Assembly: GCA_017470245.1 (NCBI GenBank)
Contig: JAFUEV010000072.1
Location: forward strand, 27,120-91,119
Reading direction: 5' to 3'
DNA length: 64,000 nucleotides
Source of the DNA: a bacterium
GTDB taxonomy: Bacteria > Cyanobacteriota > Vampirovibrionia > Gastranaerophilales > Gastranaerophilaceae
In this document: positions 8,800-18,736 of the stretch, in pieces
How positions within the stretch are numbered: position 1 is the first letter of the stretch
Layout: each line of letters begins with the position of its first letter
Notes under the pieces: model-generated
Told to the model about the DNA's origin: nothing
The model's input: only the letters and a program-made list of their open reading frames with translations
The model's database searches: none
Made by a program: the position numbers and the translations under genes

Positions 8800-10029
8800 T
8801 TATAATTTTAAATTTTCAATTATAGCCTTGATGTTTGGATTTTGTATTCTGTTTAGAGTCGTTTCAATATCCTGAGAATCAAGACTATTTAATTGTTTCA
8901 ATGATGTTAATGCCTCACATAAAATAATTTCATCATTACTTTGAAGTAATGCTTTTATTTGGGGCACAAGCAAACTTATATTAAATTCTGAAATCACATG
9001 CAATGCAGATAAAATTCTGTTTTTAGAATCAGATGACAATTCTGCAGCTATATACTCTTTTTGTTTATTCCAAAATTCTGAATTTTGACTCTGTAATAAC
9101 TTCCAAACCGCAGAAATTTCATACTTAGTATCTTTATCCTCATCAAAAACATATTCCTGATTTTCACAAAACATATTAAATTTTGAATATGCATTTAATA
9201 ATATTTCTGCTATTTTTCCTGAATATTCATTTTGTTTGTTATTTTCGTTAATCAAAATATTTATAACTTCATACAATTCGAACTGAAAAATATCAGCTAA
9301 AGGCAATATTTCTCCTAATCCGGATAAAATATAATCAATAGTATTTAATGCCTCAGATTTATATTTTGAATTTAACAATGAAACAAGACTTTCCATGTAA
9401 GGAATTTGTCCTGCAATATTTTCAGGCATTTTAGAGGTATTCATTGCATTAAAAATATCTTGAAAAGGAAACTTTTGACCGTATGCACAAAAGAATTTTA
9501 CTGACTTTAATTTCTCAAAATCATCATCGGATTCAAGGTTATTTAAAGCTATATCATAAGAAATATCATCCCTCATTTGTCCTAATGCCTCTGCAGCATT
9601 ATAACTTAATGCCTCATCATCACTAAATGCATATTTACTCAAAGGCTCTAATGCGACAGTGTCAGGAATATAATAGAAATACTTAGCAGCATAAGCCTTT
9701 TGAGCATTTGTACCTTTTTCAAGTAATTCAAATATGTCATCTGTTAAGTCTTGATTGGCATGTTTTGCCAGTATATTTGCAAATAATTCATCATAATATA
9801 TGCAATAAATATCAAAAAACTTTATTATATTCTTAAAATTATCTTTTGAAACAGCTTTTTCTATCCTTTTACATATATTATTTCTTATAAAATCAAAAAG
9901 ATAATCAGACTTATCGACAAGCATTCTATATAACTCAACATCAGCGGTATTCACCAAATATAATGCCGCATCCATTGCTTTTGCTTCGTCTTTACCTGTT
10001 AATGCTTTTAAATACTCTTCTTTTTCCAT
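8800..10029 (-). CDS. HEAT-repeat-like helical protein
   Basis: 409 residues, all helical, with no signal peptide or membrane segment. The middle (about 105-175) shows paired amphipathic helices of HEAT type, for example AAKYFYYIPDTVALEPLSKY followed by YNAAEALGQMRDD, and another pair near the C-terminus around EALTSLKQLNS. Such repeats are protein-binding scaffolds; no catalytic motif is seen. It stands alone between a convergent synthase gene and the terminator of the SLH gene. Partner unknown. Confidence 0.7.
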   Translation of the reverse strand: MEKEEYLKALTGKDEAKAMDAALYLVNTADVELYRMLVDKSDYLFDFIRNNICKRIEKAVSKDNFKNIIKFFDIYCIYYDELFANILAKHANQDLTDDIFELLEKGTNAQKAYAAKYFYYIPDTVALEPLSKYAFSDDEALSYNAAEALGQMRDDISYDIALNNLESDDDFEKLKSVKFFCAYGQKFPFQDIFNAMNTSKMPENIAGQIPYMESLVSLLNSKYKSEALNTIDYILSGLGEILPLADIFQFELYEVINILINENNKQNEYSGKIAEILLNAYSKFNMFCENQEYVFDEDKDTKYEISAVWKLLQSQNSEFWNKQKEYIAAELSSDSKNRILSALHVISEFNISLLVPQIKALLQSNDEIILCEALTSLKQLNSLDSQDIETTLNRIQNPNIKAIIENLKL

Positions 10030-10062
10030 ACAACAATTATAAAGTTAAATTATTATATTGAC

Positions 10063-10097
10063 AAGAAAAAACCCCGAATAATTTCGGGGTTTTTCTT
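10063..10097 (-). terminator. Rho-independent terminator after the SLH-protein gene
   Basis: A stem built on ACCCCGAA/TTCGGGGT extended by A/T pairs around a 4-base loop, ending in a T-run on the minus strand. It lies 17 bases past the stop of the SLH gene and separates it from the HEAT-repeat gene. Confidence 0.9.
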
Positions 10098-10113
10098 ATC
10101 TTTTTATTTATGT

Positions 10114-11475
10114 TTATTTTTTATAAACATATTCTTCTCTTGTTGTAGTTGTTTTAGTTGTAACATAGTCGTTATCTAAACTGCAATCAACTTTTAATTC
10201 AACAAAGATATCTTCATTAGCTCTAGCTTTGTAGTTTACACCAGGTGTTAACCAACCAGCTAATAAACCAACACCGGCACCGGTTGGGAAGCCTATAGCC
10301 ATACCATCACCGGATCTTCCGTTGTGTTCACCTATCGGAAGACCAATTGCAGCGCCACCGATTGCAGCACCTGCTACTGTGTATTCTAATGGTTTTAACC
10401 ATTTGTTTTCAGTTAAGACACCTTCGTCATTATTTAATACTCTAGCTATAAACGGATATTCATGACCGTTCGGGAATACCATCTTGAAGAAGTGTAAGTA
10501 TACTTCTGTATTTTTGTTAATCCATTTTTTATCTCTTAATTCTTCAATTGATGCATATAATTTTGTATTTGCAGGAATTAATAATGTTCCTTCTTTTGTT
10601 ACTACATCTTTTTTGAAGTAGAAAGGAATAACATCACCGATTTGGTGTTTTGTAGAGTTGAATGAATCAACAAATGATACTTTGAATACGTTCTTAGCTA
10701 AAATTATTTTTCTCAAGTTTGTAATGTTAACTCTGTCAACAACTGCTCTACCCCAGTCATCTAAGTGTTCAACAGATAATAAATATTCTTTAGGTTCTGA
10801 TGGTTCTTCAACAGGAGCAGGTTCTTCAGCTTTATATTGATCTTCTACTAAATTTAAAGCTCTCATTAATCTAGCCAAAAGAACTGCAGCTTCTGCTCTG
10901 TTTAATTCTCTGTTTGGATTTAAATATTTTTGATCAGGGTAGTTAACATACAAGCCATATTTAATATCTTTTGCAACTTGACGAATATCCCAATCAGGAA
11001 TATCAAAAGAGTCTGCAAATTGACTTAATACTGCTGTATCAACATCAGTATCTTTTGTAATGTGGCTTAATATTGAATATGTTTCTGCCTTTGTAATAAA
11101 TCTTTGTGGTTTAAATTCACCGTCAGTATAACCATATATTAAACCGAATTGGTCACCTCTTGCGATTGATTGATAACCAAATGTTGAACGATTAACGTCA
11201 TAATAATTTGGTTCTGTATTTATTGGAGCTTGTGCTAAACCTAATGCTCTCAATAACCATTCTGTCCAATCAACCCTCGGTACTAATTCCAATGGTCTGA
11301 ATGTACTGTCACCATAAGTTGGAACGATGTTCTTTGTAACAACATCTTCAATTTCTTCTGCTGCCCAGTAATCATCTGGAACATCAGTATAGCTTTTTGC
11401 CAATGCAGAAGAAACACTTGTTAACAACAATGTTACGCTAAGGAAAATTGTTGCCAAATTCTTTTTCAAATTCAT
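10114..11475 (-). CDS. SLH-domain envelope protein
   Basis: 453 residues from the ATG at 11475 (GAGGT 5 bases upstream; the frame is open further up, but then the signal peptide would not be at the N-terminus). A signal peptide of about 26 residues ends SSALA. Three S-layer homology repeats follow (about 27-75, 90-135, 150-200; SYTDVPDDYWA, GYTDGEFKPQRFITKAE, LNPNRELNRAEAAVLL). A PAEEPAPVEEPSEP linker comes next, then a C-terminal half with a glycine-rich GAAIGGAAIGLPIGE segment of glycine-zipper type that could sit in a membrane. In cyanobacteria and relatives SLH domains bind peptidoglycan-linked polymer and tether outer-membrane proteins. A promoter is proposed at 11530-11558. Confidence 0.9.
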   Translation of the reverse strand: MNLKKNLATIFLSVTLLLTSVSSALAKSYTDVPDDYWAAEEIEDVVTKNIVPTYGDSTFRPLELVPRVDWTEWLLRALGLAQAPINTEPNYYDVNRSTFGYQSIARGDQFGLIYGYTDGEFKPQRFITKAETYSILSHITKDTDVDTAVLSQFADSFDIPDWDIRQVAKDIKYGLYVNYPDQKYLNPNRELNRAEAAVLLARLMRALNLVEDQYKAEEPAPVEEPSEPKEYLLSVEHLDDWGRAVVDRVNITNLRKIILAKNVFKVSFVDSFNSTKHQIGDVIPFYFKKDVVTKEGTLLIPANTKLYASIEELRDKKWINKNTEVYLHFFKMVFPNGHEYPFIARVLNNDEGVLTENKWLKPLEYTVAGAAIGGAAIGLPIGEHNGRSGDGMAIGFPTGAGVGLLAGWLTPGVNYKARANEDIFVELKVDCSLDNDYVTTKTTTTREEYVYKK

Positions 11476-11529
11476 GTTTACCTCACTTAAACTATATGTT
11501 TTGATATACGTATTCCACAATATAAAAAA

Positions 11530-11558
11530 ATTATATGTTAAAATACTTTTTTAGGCAA
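11530..11558 (-). promoter_or_regulatory. Candidate promoter of the SLH-protein gene
   Basis: Minus strand TTGCCT (11553-11558), a 17-base spacer and a perfect TATAAT (11530-11535), about 55 bases before the start codon. Confidence 0.5.
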
Positions 11559-11759
11559 CAAAACTACAACCAATAATGTAGAAAAATTAAATGTTTATAT
11601 ACCATATAAATATTAGATTATATATTTTAATGTATTTACTGTATGGATATTCAAACCATAAAAATTTAGAATAATTTTATTAACTTTTTTAAACATTCAC
11701 GTTTAATTTTTTTATATATCGTGGAACTAAAAAATTATTATTTAAAAGAGGATATAAGT
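11559..11759. other. Divergent intergenic region
   Basis: Strongly AT-rich, between the SLH promoter and the TPR gene. No gene and no clear plus-strand promoter; several TATATA-like tracts make a -10 assignment arbitrary. Confidence 0.4.
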
Positions 11760-13562
11760 ATGAAAAAGAAATTATTGATTTTTACTTTGGTTTGCTTATT
11801 CGCTGTTCCTGCTTTTGCAGAACAACAAAATGATACTGACAAAAATAAAAATATTTTTTATCAATATGTAGTAAAAAACAAGACCCCTGAAGTAACAGCA
11901 GACTACATAAACAGTGTTTATGAACTTGCAAAAACACAATATGAAGAATTCAATACTAAAGATGCAATAAAAACGGCGGAATATTTAGTTCCATTAAGTG
12001 AAAAATTTTATGGAAAAGATGCTGTCGAAACTTTAAAAGCAAGAATAATAAGAGGGAAAATAGAATCTGCAATTATTATGGCTAAAGAATCAAAAGAAGA
12101 TTTTAATTATGTATTAAATGCAGCAAAAAAGAATAATAATGCAGAGCTTACACAAGATGCTTTATCAGGACTTGCTAATTTATACATGACGCTAGAACAA
12201 TCTGCAGCTTCTTTAAATTATAAAAAACAAATAAAATATGATAATCTTTCCGATAAATATTATCAATTTGCTCAAGATTATGCAGGTTTACAAGATAATA
12301 AAAAGGCATTGGAGTACTACAACAAGTTCTACAATGAAATAAAAGGAAAAGATGATTATAATGAATATTTATATCATAAAGCACTGGCTACATTATATTT
12401 AAACCAAGGTCATTTAAATCAGGTTGCAAAAGAGATTGCTCAAGCTCAGACTATTGCGAGTACTTTTGATGATCAAACATTAAAATGGACTCAACTCGAA
12501 ATAAATTATTTAAAATTCGAATATTTTAAAGATACAAATAACTTAGAATTAGCTAAACAGAAATTGGATGAAACAAGAAAAATATTTGCAGGCGAAACAA
12601 GAGATGACCTTAATATATTTTATTTAGATTACTATGTAAATAAAAAAGACAAAGCAAATTATACAAAATATTTGAATAAAATTAAAAAGTCTTATGAGTC
12701 TTATCCTGATAATTCTGTCGGGAAATTATTCTATCAAGAATACGAAATTAATTTGGCTCAAAGAACAGGAGACTTTCAAACTGCAGATAAAATTTCACAG
12801 AATATATTAAAGCAATTAGAACCATACAAGGAAGACATTCCTGTTTTATATGCTAAATATTTAAAGAGAGCTTTTGAAAACAAAATCGCATTAAAGGATA
12901 CAATTGCCGCAAAAGCATATTTAGATACAGCTTTAGAATATTATCAGAAGTCAATTCCTATTAATTCTTATGAATATGCTTGGTTAAACATTGCATACGG
13001 TGATTTCTATTATTCAACAAAAGATTTTAATAAAGCTGCAATACATTACAATAAGGCTTTAACATACGCACTCAATGCTCAAAGAGATAATGATGCTGCA
13101 GTTTTATACAGAAAACTCGCCTATACAAGTTATAAAAAAGGTGATAATACAAATGCTAAAATATATATAGATAAAGCTATTAATAAAAATATTTTATGTT
13201 ATGGCGAAAGTTCTTCAAAAACCTATGATTCTAAAATGGATAAATACAGATTGTACAAAGACATGGGACTTGAGAATGAAGCTAAAACACTAATTAATGA
13301 AATTAATAATATAGTAGAATACGTAGGAATTACCGGTGATAAAAAAGTAACGGGCAGAGATGCCAATATAGAAAATGCCAAAACAGCTTTAAATGAGAAA
13401 CATTACGAAAAAGCATTGGAATATACCGATGAAGTATTAAAGAATTCTGATGATAAGGCAGAAAAACGTGAAGCATACGGGCTATATTATAATATATATA
13501 ACGAAACAGGCAATAAATTTAAGGCATTTAAATATAAAAAATTGGGACATATAAAAAAATAG
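11760..13562 (+). CDS. Secreted TPR-repeat protein
   Basis: 600 residues from the ATG at 11760, with AGAGGA 7 bases upstream; the frame opens at a GTG at 11721 that has no binding site. A signal peptide (MKKKLLIFTLVCLFAVPAFA) is followed by tetratricopeptide-like helix pairs throughout, for example DNKKALEYYNKFYNE, KDFNKAAIHYNKALTYA and KHYEKALEYTDEVLKN. It is probably a periplasmic or outer-membrane scaffold. It is transcribed away from the SLH-protein gene and ends at the shared terminator with ileS. Confidence 0.85.
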   Translation: MKKKLLIFTLVCLFAVPAFAEQQNDTDKNKNIFYQYVVKNKTPEVTADYINSVYELAKTQYEEFNTKDAIKTAEYLVPLSEKFYGKDAVETLKARIIRGKIESAIIMAKESKEDFNYVLNAAKKNNNAELTQDALSGLANLYMTLEQSAASLNYKKQIKYDNLSDKYYQFAQDYAGLQDNKKALEYYNKFYNEIKGKDDYNEYLYHKALATLYLNQGHLNQVAKEIAQAQTIASTFDDQTLKWTQLEINYLKFEYFKDTNNLELAKQKLDETRKIFAGETRDDLNIFYLDYYVNKKDKANYTKYLNKIKKSYESYPDNSVGKLFYQEYEINLAQRTGDFQTADKISQNILKQLEPYKEDIPVLYAKYLKRAFENKIALKDTIAAKAYLDTALEYYQKSIPINSYEYAWLNIAYGDFYYSTKDFNKAAIHYNKALTYALNAQRDNDAAVLYRKLAYTSYKKGDNTNAKIYIDKAINKNILCYGESSSKTYDSKMDKYRLYKDMGLENEAKTLINEINNIVEYVGITGDKKVTGRDANIENAKTALNEKHYEKALEYTDEVLKNSDDKAEKREAYGLYYNIYNETGNKFKAFKYKKLGHIKK

Positions 13563-13570
13563 AAAACATA

Positions 13571-13608
13571 AAAATAACCCCGAACAATAAACTGTTCGGG
13601 GTTATTTT
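13571..13608. terminator. Bidirectional terminator between the TPR gene and ileS
   Basis: A perfect 16-bp stem (AAAATAACCCCGAACA and its complement) with a 6-base loop, A-run on one side and T-run on the other, placed between two convergent stop codons. Confidence 0.93.
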
Positions 13609-13617
13609 TTCCTATTA

Positions 13618-16461
13618 TTAATCTTTTCCGGTTACTGCGTTGTAACAATCATCACAGATTGTTTCATATCCAGATTGATTTCCAAGCGGTCTGTATTTCC
13701 AACAACGTTCGCATTTTTCCCCTTGAGCTTTTGTTACATATACATTATAACCGTCTTCAGAATATTCATTCATTATATCTTCTGGTTTTTCAGATACAAC
13801 GAAAGCTTGAGAGGTAATAAATATATTGCATAGCTCTTTCTCATATTTCTTGAGAACTGCAGAATTTTCGGTAATTATATAGACTGCCGTTTCTAAAGAA
13901 CTTCCTATTTTCTTTTCTGCTCTCATTGGTTCAATAGCTTTTGTTACTATTTCTCTTACCTTTAATATTTGACCAAATTCTTGTTCTAATTCAGGATTAT
14001 TCCATTTTTCAACAACTGTCGGCCAATCAGAAAGCAATACACTTTGTAACCCCCCACGCTGACATTCAGGCATATTTTGCCAAATATCTTCCGCTTGATG
14101 AGGCATTACAGGAACAAGTATTCTTGTTAATGCTTGTGCCATTTCATATAATACAGTCTGACAAGCACGCCTTGATAAAGATTTCTTTCCGCTTGTATAT
14201 AATCTGTCTTTTACAATATCCAAATAGAATGAACTTAAATCAACTGCCGCAAAATTTTGAAGATATTGGAAATAACGATAAAATTCATAAGTTTCAAATG
14301 CATCTGTTACATTTTCTATTAAAATATTTAATTTATGAAGTGCGAACTTATCTATTTCTTTTAATTCCTCATATTTTACATAGTCTGTTTCAGGGTCAAA
14401 GTCGAATAAGTTACCTAGCAAAAATCTTGAAGTATTTCTTGTTTTCTTAAATATTTCAACCAGCTGGCCTACAATATTATTACCAATTTTAATATCATTT
14501 TTGTAATCAACGGAAGCTGCCCAAAGTCTTAAAATATCCGCACCGTAGTTTTTAATTATATCATCAGGACGAATATAATTTCCTAAAGACTTAGACATTT
14601 TTCTGCCATCTTCACCGAATACAAAACCATGAGTTAATACCTGTTTATACGGAGCATGTCCTGTTGTCGCAACGGCTGTAAGTAATGAAGATTGGAACCA
14701 ACCTCTATGTTGGTCTGAACCTTCAAGATACATATCAACAGGCGTATGACCTAATTCTTCAGAACGTTTTTCAACAACTGCTCGCCAAGAAACACCTGAA
14801 TCAAACCAAACGTCCATAATATCTTTTTCTTTTGAAAAATGTCTTTTTCCGCATTTAGGGCATACAAATCCAGCAGGTAATAATTCTTCAGCCGTATGAT
14901 TTACCCAAGCATCAGAGCTTTCTTTCTCGTATATTTTGGCAACATTTTCAATTGTTTCATCCGTACAAATAACTTCACCGCAATCTTCACAATAGAATAT
15001 CGGAATAGGTACCCCCCAAGCTCTTTGTCTTGAAATACACCAATCTGTACGGCTTTCTACCATATTTCCTATTCTGCTTTCTCCGCTTGCAGGAATAAAT
15101 TTTGTATTTTTGATTGCTTCCATAGCTTTATCACGGAATTTATCAACTTTTACGAACCATTGAGGTGTTGCTCTATAAATAACAGGGTGCTTACATCTCC
15201 AACAATGAGGATAACTGTGAGATATATCTTGTTTCTTTAATAAAGCGGAATTTGCTTCGAGTTTTTGAATAACAATTTCATTTCCTTTGTAATAAGGAAC
15301 TCCTATCAAATCAGCATCATCGAAATTAAATTCCGGAACATTTTGCCATTCACCTTTAGAATCTAACGGTGAGAATGTAGGAATATTATATTTTTGGCAA
15401 ACTTCCCAGTCTTCAAGACCATGTCCCGGAGCAGTATGAACACATCCTGTACCTGCATCAAGCGTTACGTGGTCACCTAAGATTATTTGACTTTCTCTGT
15501 TATATAAAGGATGGAAGGCTTTCATATTTTCAAGTTCCGCACCTTTTAGATTGCCTATAACCCTAATATCTGCTTCTTCCCATTTAACATCCTTTAAGAA
15601 ATTATTCAATAATTCGGTTGCAACAATATAATTTTCATTTTTATATTCAAATACGGAATATTCAAGCCTTGCATTTAAACATACAGCAAGGTTTGAAGGA
15701 ATTGTCCAAGGAGTTGTTGTCCATATTACAACATATAAATTTTTGGTATTTTCAGAACTAATTAACGAATAAACTTTATTTCTGTCTGTTTCATTGAATT
15801 TAAAGCGAACATATATACTTGTTGAAGTATGATCAGCATATTCAACTTCTGCTTCTGCAAGTGCTGTTTCACAAGAAGCACACCAATAAACAGGTTTTAA
15901 ACCTTTTTCAATGTATCCTTTTTTATACATTTCTCCAAATACTCTGATTTGTTCAGCTTCGTATTCAGGAGCAATTGTTAAATAAGGATGTTCCCAGTCA
16001 CCTAAAACACCGAGTCTTTTAAAAGCAGCTTCTTGACCTGCCAAACTCTTTTTTGCATATTCACGGCATAACTGTCTTAATTCACCTTCAGTTACGGAGT
16101 GTCTGCCACCTTTTAAATTTTTTACAACGGCATTTTCAATCGGCAATCCGTGAGCATCATACCCGGGAACATAAGGAGTATAATAGCCTCTTTGTGATTT
16201 ATACTTATTTAATATATCTTTTAAAATTTTATTTAATGCAGTACCAACGTGAATTTTGTCGGAACTCAAGTACGGAGGGCCATCATGCAATACAAAAGAT
16301 TTTGATTTGTTTCTTTGTGCAAGCATCTTTTCATAAATTTTATTTTCTTCCCAAAACTTTTGCGTCATAGGTTCTTTTTGAGTAGCATTTGCTCTCATTT
16401 CCAAAGTCGTTTTTGGTAAGTTTATACTGTCTTTATAGTCCTTTTTCGTCGTTTCCGTCAT
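13618..16461 (-). CDS. ileS: Isoleucyl-tRNA synthetase
   Basis: 947 residues, full length for the bacterial type with the C-terminal zinc finger. It charges tRNA-Ile in the cytosol. Visible: the HIGH-equivalent HVGT in SDKIHVGTALNK near residue 70, an editing domain (WTTTPWTIPSN; TGCVHTAPGHG), KMSKSLGNYI near 620, and the terminal zinc site KCERCWKYRP...CDDCYNA. The ATG at 16461 follows AGGTGG by 6 bases; an upstream in-frame GTG overlaps that binding site. No T-box leader sequence was found upstream. Confidence 0.98.
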   Translation of the reverse strand: MTETTKKDYKDSINLPKTTLEMRANATQKEPMTQKFWEENKIYEKMLAQRNKSKSFVLHDGPPYLSSDKIHVGTALNKILKDILNKYKSQRGYYTPYVPGYDAHGLPIENAVVKNLKGGRHSVTEGELRQLCREYAKKSLAGQEAAFKRLGVLGDWEHPYLTIAPEYEAEQIRVFGEMYKKGYIEKGLKPVYWCASCETALAEAEVEYADHTSTSIYVRFKFNETDRNKVYSLISSENTKNLYVVIWTTTPWTIPSNLAVCLNARLEYSVFEYKNENYIVATELLNNFLKDVKWEEADIRVIGNLKGAELENMKAFHPLYNRESQIILGDHVTLDAGTGCVHTAPGHGLEDWEVCQKYNIPTFSPLDSKGEWQNVPEFNFDDADLIGVPYYKGNEIVIQKLEANSALLKKQDISHSYPHCWRCKHPVIYRATPQWFVKVDKFRDKAMEAIKNTKFIPASGESRIGNMVESRTDWCISRQRAWGVPIPIFYCEDCGEVICTDETIENVAKIYEKESSDAWVNHTAEELLPAGFVCPKCGKRHFSKEKDIMDVWFDSGVSWRAVVEKRSEELGHTPVDMYLEGSDQHRGWFQSSLLTAVATTGHAPYKQVLTHGFVFGEDGRKMSKSLGNYIRPDDIIKNYGADILRLWAASVDYKNDIKIGNNIVGQLVEIFKKTRNTSRFLLGNLFDFDPETDYVKYEELKEIDKFALHKLNILIENVTDAFETYEFYRYFQYLQNFAAVDLSSFYLDIVKDRLYTSGKKSLSRRACQTVLYEMAQALTRILVPVMPHQAEDIWQNMPECQRGGLQSVLLSDWPTVVEKWNNPELEQEFGQILKVREIVTKAIEPMRAEKKIGSSLETAVYIITENSAVLKKYEKELCNIFITSQAFVVSEKPEDIMNEYSEDGYNVYVTKAQGEKCERCWKYRPLGNQSGYETICDDCYNAVTGKD

Positions 16462-16548
16462 ATTATCCACCTGTTATATATTACCTTGTATTATTTTAGT
16501 ATAAACAAAAATAATAGTAAAAATAAAACAGATTAATAAAATAACGTT

Positions 16549-18000
16549 TTATCTGTCCAGAATAAATTCTTTATAAAAAGCAATCATTCTGCCCCAATTT
16601 TGTATTGTTATAAACTCATTATCCGAATGCATTAATGCGGCTTCTTCCGGAGTTAATACACATGGTAAAAATCTATAGGTATTATCTGAAATTTCCGCAT
16701 ATTCCCTTGCATCAGTTCCGCCTAGAGTTAAATATGGGGCTACTGTTATATTGGGGTACAATTTTTGAATATTTTTTATAAGTTGTTTATATTCATCTGA
16801 TTTTATATTTGATGATTTACAAGGCTCCATATAGCTCAAATATTCGACATCAACCTGTTCATCAGGCAAAGTCTTTTTTATAATATTTGAGATATGTGTT
16901 TTTATATCTTCTGTTGTTTGTCCCGGTAAGATTCTTGTATCTATCAATATTGATGCATCTTTTGATACAGCATTCCGAATAACTGATGCTTCTATAACCG
17001 TAATTGCAGTTGTTGAATGTATTCTTGCATTGTCTTCCTGTGTTTTTGATAATTGATTATACAAAAAAGGACTTAAAATAGTTTTATTTGATAATAAGAA
17101 CTGTGTTAAAAATCCGTAACTTGCATACGTTTGATTATAATATTCACTAATCTCTTTTGACATAAACGGTTTAATTTTATTTTTATTAAACGCAAGTATA
17201 AGTTTTGCAAGTTTATCCGTTGCAAGATTATTAGCAGGACTTGAAGCATGACTGCCCTGTCCGTAAACTGTAACTTTAGTTAAAAGTCTGCCTTTTTCGG
17301 CAATCCCGACAAATGCGTATATTTTCCCGTTTTTATTAACGATTCTTCCGCCTTCATCCAATGCTGTATTAAAACTTATATTATTGTTTTTAAAATATTC
17401 AATAGTTTTAGGTGCCCCTTCAATAGAGCCTGTTTCTTCCGCTTGGGAAAAAGCAATATATAAATCAGCCTGAGGTTGAAAATCTTTTTTCAAAAGTTCA
17501 TTTGTTGCTTCTAAAATAGCAAAAACAGAACCTTTATCATCTATTGTTCCTCTTGAAACTACTTTTTCATCATTAAAAAATCCGGAAAACGGAGGATATT
17601 CCCATTTCGTTTCATCTTTTACACCTACCACATCATAATGAGCAGACAATAAATTGGGTTTTAATTCAGGATTTACCCCCTTATATTTAATTACAATATT
17701 ATAATTATTAACATAATTTACTTCACATTTTTCAAAAATTAAAGGATATGTTCTTTGGATGTATCTTATAAATTCTTCAAACTTACTAAAATCGGTTGCA
17801 CTATAATCCGGATTACTGATTGTTTGTATTTTTAATCCATTGCTAAAATGTTCCAACGCCTCATTTGAAGGAAGTTCTATATTATCGGGAAGCGTAAAAT
17901 TATATTTCCCCATTGAATTAATATCCTTGACTGTTTTAAAAAACATCAAAGCAACAACAATGACAACACAAATTATAATCATACAAACAAGTTTATTCAT
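16549..18000 (-). CDS. M20-family metallopeptidase, membrane-anchored
   Basis: 483 residues with one N-terminal membrane helix (about 3-21) acting as a signal anchor. M20 motifs: metal His and catalytic Asp in LSAHYDVVG (near 120), bridging Asp in SRGTIDDKGS, catalytic Glu pair in FSQAEETGS, a dimerisation insert, and the last ligands near TLGGTDAREY and ALMHSDNE. Length and motif spacing resemble the carboxypeptidase S/aminoacylase branch, so an exported di- or carboxypeptidase for short peptides is likely. Exact specificity is not readable. It lies downstream of the zincin gene with 24 bases between them. Confidence 0.88.
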   Translation of the reverse strand: MNKLVCMIIICVVIVVALMFFKTVKDINSMGKYNFTLPDNIELPSNEALEHFSNGLKIQTISNPDYSATDFSKFEEFIRYIQRTYPLIFEKCEVNYVNNYNIVIKYKGVNPELKPNLLSAHYDVVGVKDETKWEYPPFSGFFNDEKVVSRGTIDDKGSVFAILEATNELLKKDFQPQADLYIAFSQAEETGSIEGAPKTIEYFKNNNISFNTALDEGGRIVNKNGKIYAFVGIAEKGRLLTKVTVYGQGSHASSPANNLATDKLAKLILAFNKNKIKPFMSKEISEYYNQTYASYGFLTQFLLSNKTILSPFLYNQLSKTQEDNARIHSTTAITVIEASVIRNAVSKDASILIDTRILPGQTTEDIKTHISNIIKKTLPDEQVDVEYLSYMEPCKSSNIKSDEYKQLIKNIQKLYPNITVAPYLTLGGTDAREYAEISDNTYRFLPCVLTPEEAALMHSDNEFITIQNWGRMIAFYKEFILDR

Positions 18001-18024
18001 AAAGCAATTATAGCATTATTTATA

Positions 18025-18723
18025 TTATGCTACAAATTGTCTTGTTACTTCCATTGTATGAGGGAATAATGTTGAATATATTTCATTTATCTTTGTAGGA
18101 TTAGAATCAGCCAATGTTGAAAAACATTCAGCAAAATTTTCTCTGAGTCCTTCTCTTGTTATATCTGTTTCGTCAATGCCATCTTCAAAATTAACACCTT
18201 CAATATAATGTTTCAGGTATACAATCATTTCTTCAAGATTTTCACCGCAAACTTCTGCATTTTCATCTTGAAGCATTGAATGAATAGCTTTTAAATCCTG
18301 TAGATATGCTTCTTTAAATTCATTAGTTGTTGAATACTCTTTATCAAGCAAATGTCCTATTTCGTGTGTTATTGTATCTCCGCCTTGAGAAACAACATCC
18401 CCCTCAAGGCGTGTATTTTTTCTTTTATGATTATCTTCTACAAGAACTATTGCTCTTTCTGATTTTGAAACAAAACCGAATGCATCACGTGCATATTTGT
18501 CTAATTTTTCTTGAGTTCTGGTAAAAGAATCAGGCATATCAGAATCGGCATTTTTTAATATTATGACATTATCAAAATTTGATATTGCTTGATTTGAAGC
18601 AGATGAAAACTTAGTAAGATTTTCTATACTTTGAAAAATATTTTTTTCAAATTCTTCACTTACACCTGCAGCTATATAAGCTCTTTGTTCCGATATTTGT
18701 CTGTTACCGATACCGTTTACCAT
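18025..18723 (-). CDS. Zincin-like metallopeptidase, possibly ATLF-like
   Basis: 232 residues from the ATG at 18723 (AAGGGA upstream; the frame's first codon is a TTG at 18744 overlapping the previous gene). It has the zinc-protease signature THEIGHLLD near residue 120 and a downstream ENFAECF glutamate near 195, giving an HExxH + E gluzincin-like site. The surroundings recall the anthrax-lethal-factor-like (ATLF) fold, but that is a motif impression. No signal peptide. It begins 14 bases after the stop of the Asp-repeat protein, so the two are probably cotranscribed and may act as a pair. Substrate unknown. Confidence 0.7.
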   Translation of the reverse strand: MVNGIGNRQISEQRAYIAAGVSEEFEKNIFQSIENLTKFSSASNQAISNFDNVIILKNADSDMPDSFTRTQEKLDKYARDAFGFVSKSERAIVLVEDNHKRKNTRLEGDVVSQGGDTITHEIGHLLDKEYSTTNEFKEAYLQDLKAIHSMLQDENAEVCGENLEEMIVYLKHYIEGVNFEDGIDETDITREGLRENFAECFSTLADSNPTKINEIYSTLFPHTMEVTRQFVA

Positions 18724-18736
18724 TAAGTCAATTCCC

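Noticed and set aside
16462..16548. T-box leader for ileS
   Set aside because: I found no T-box core or specifier hairpin in the short upstream region.
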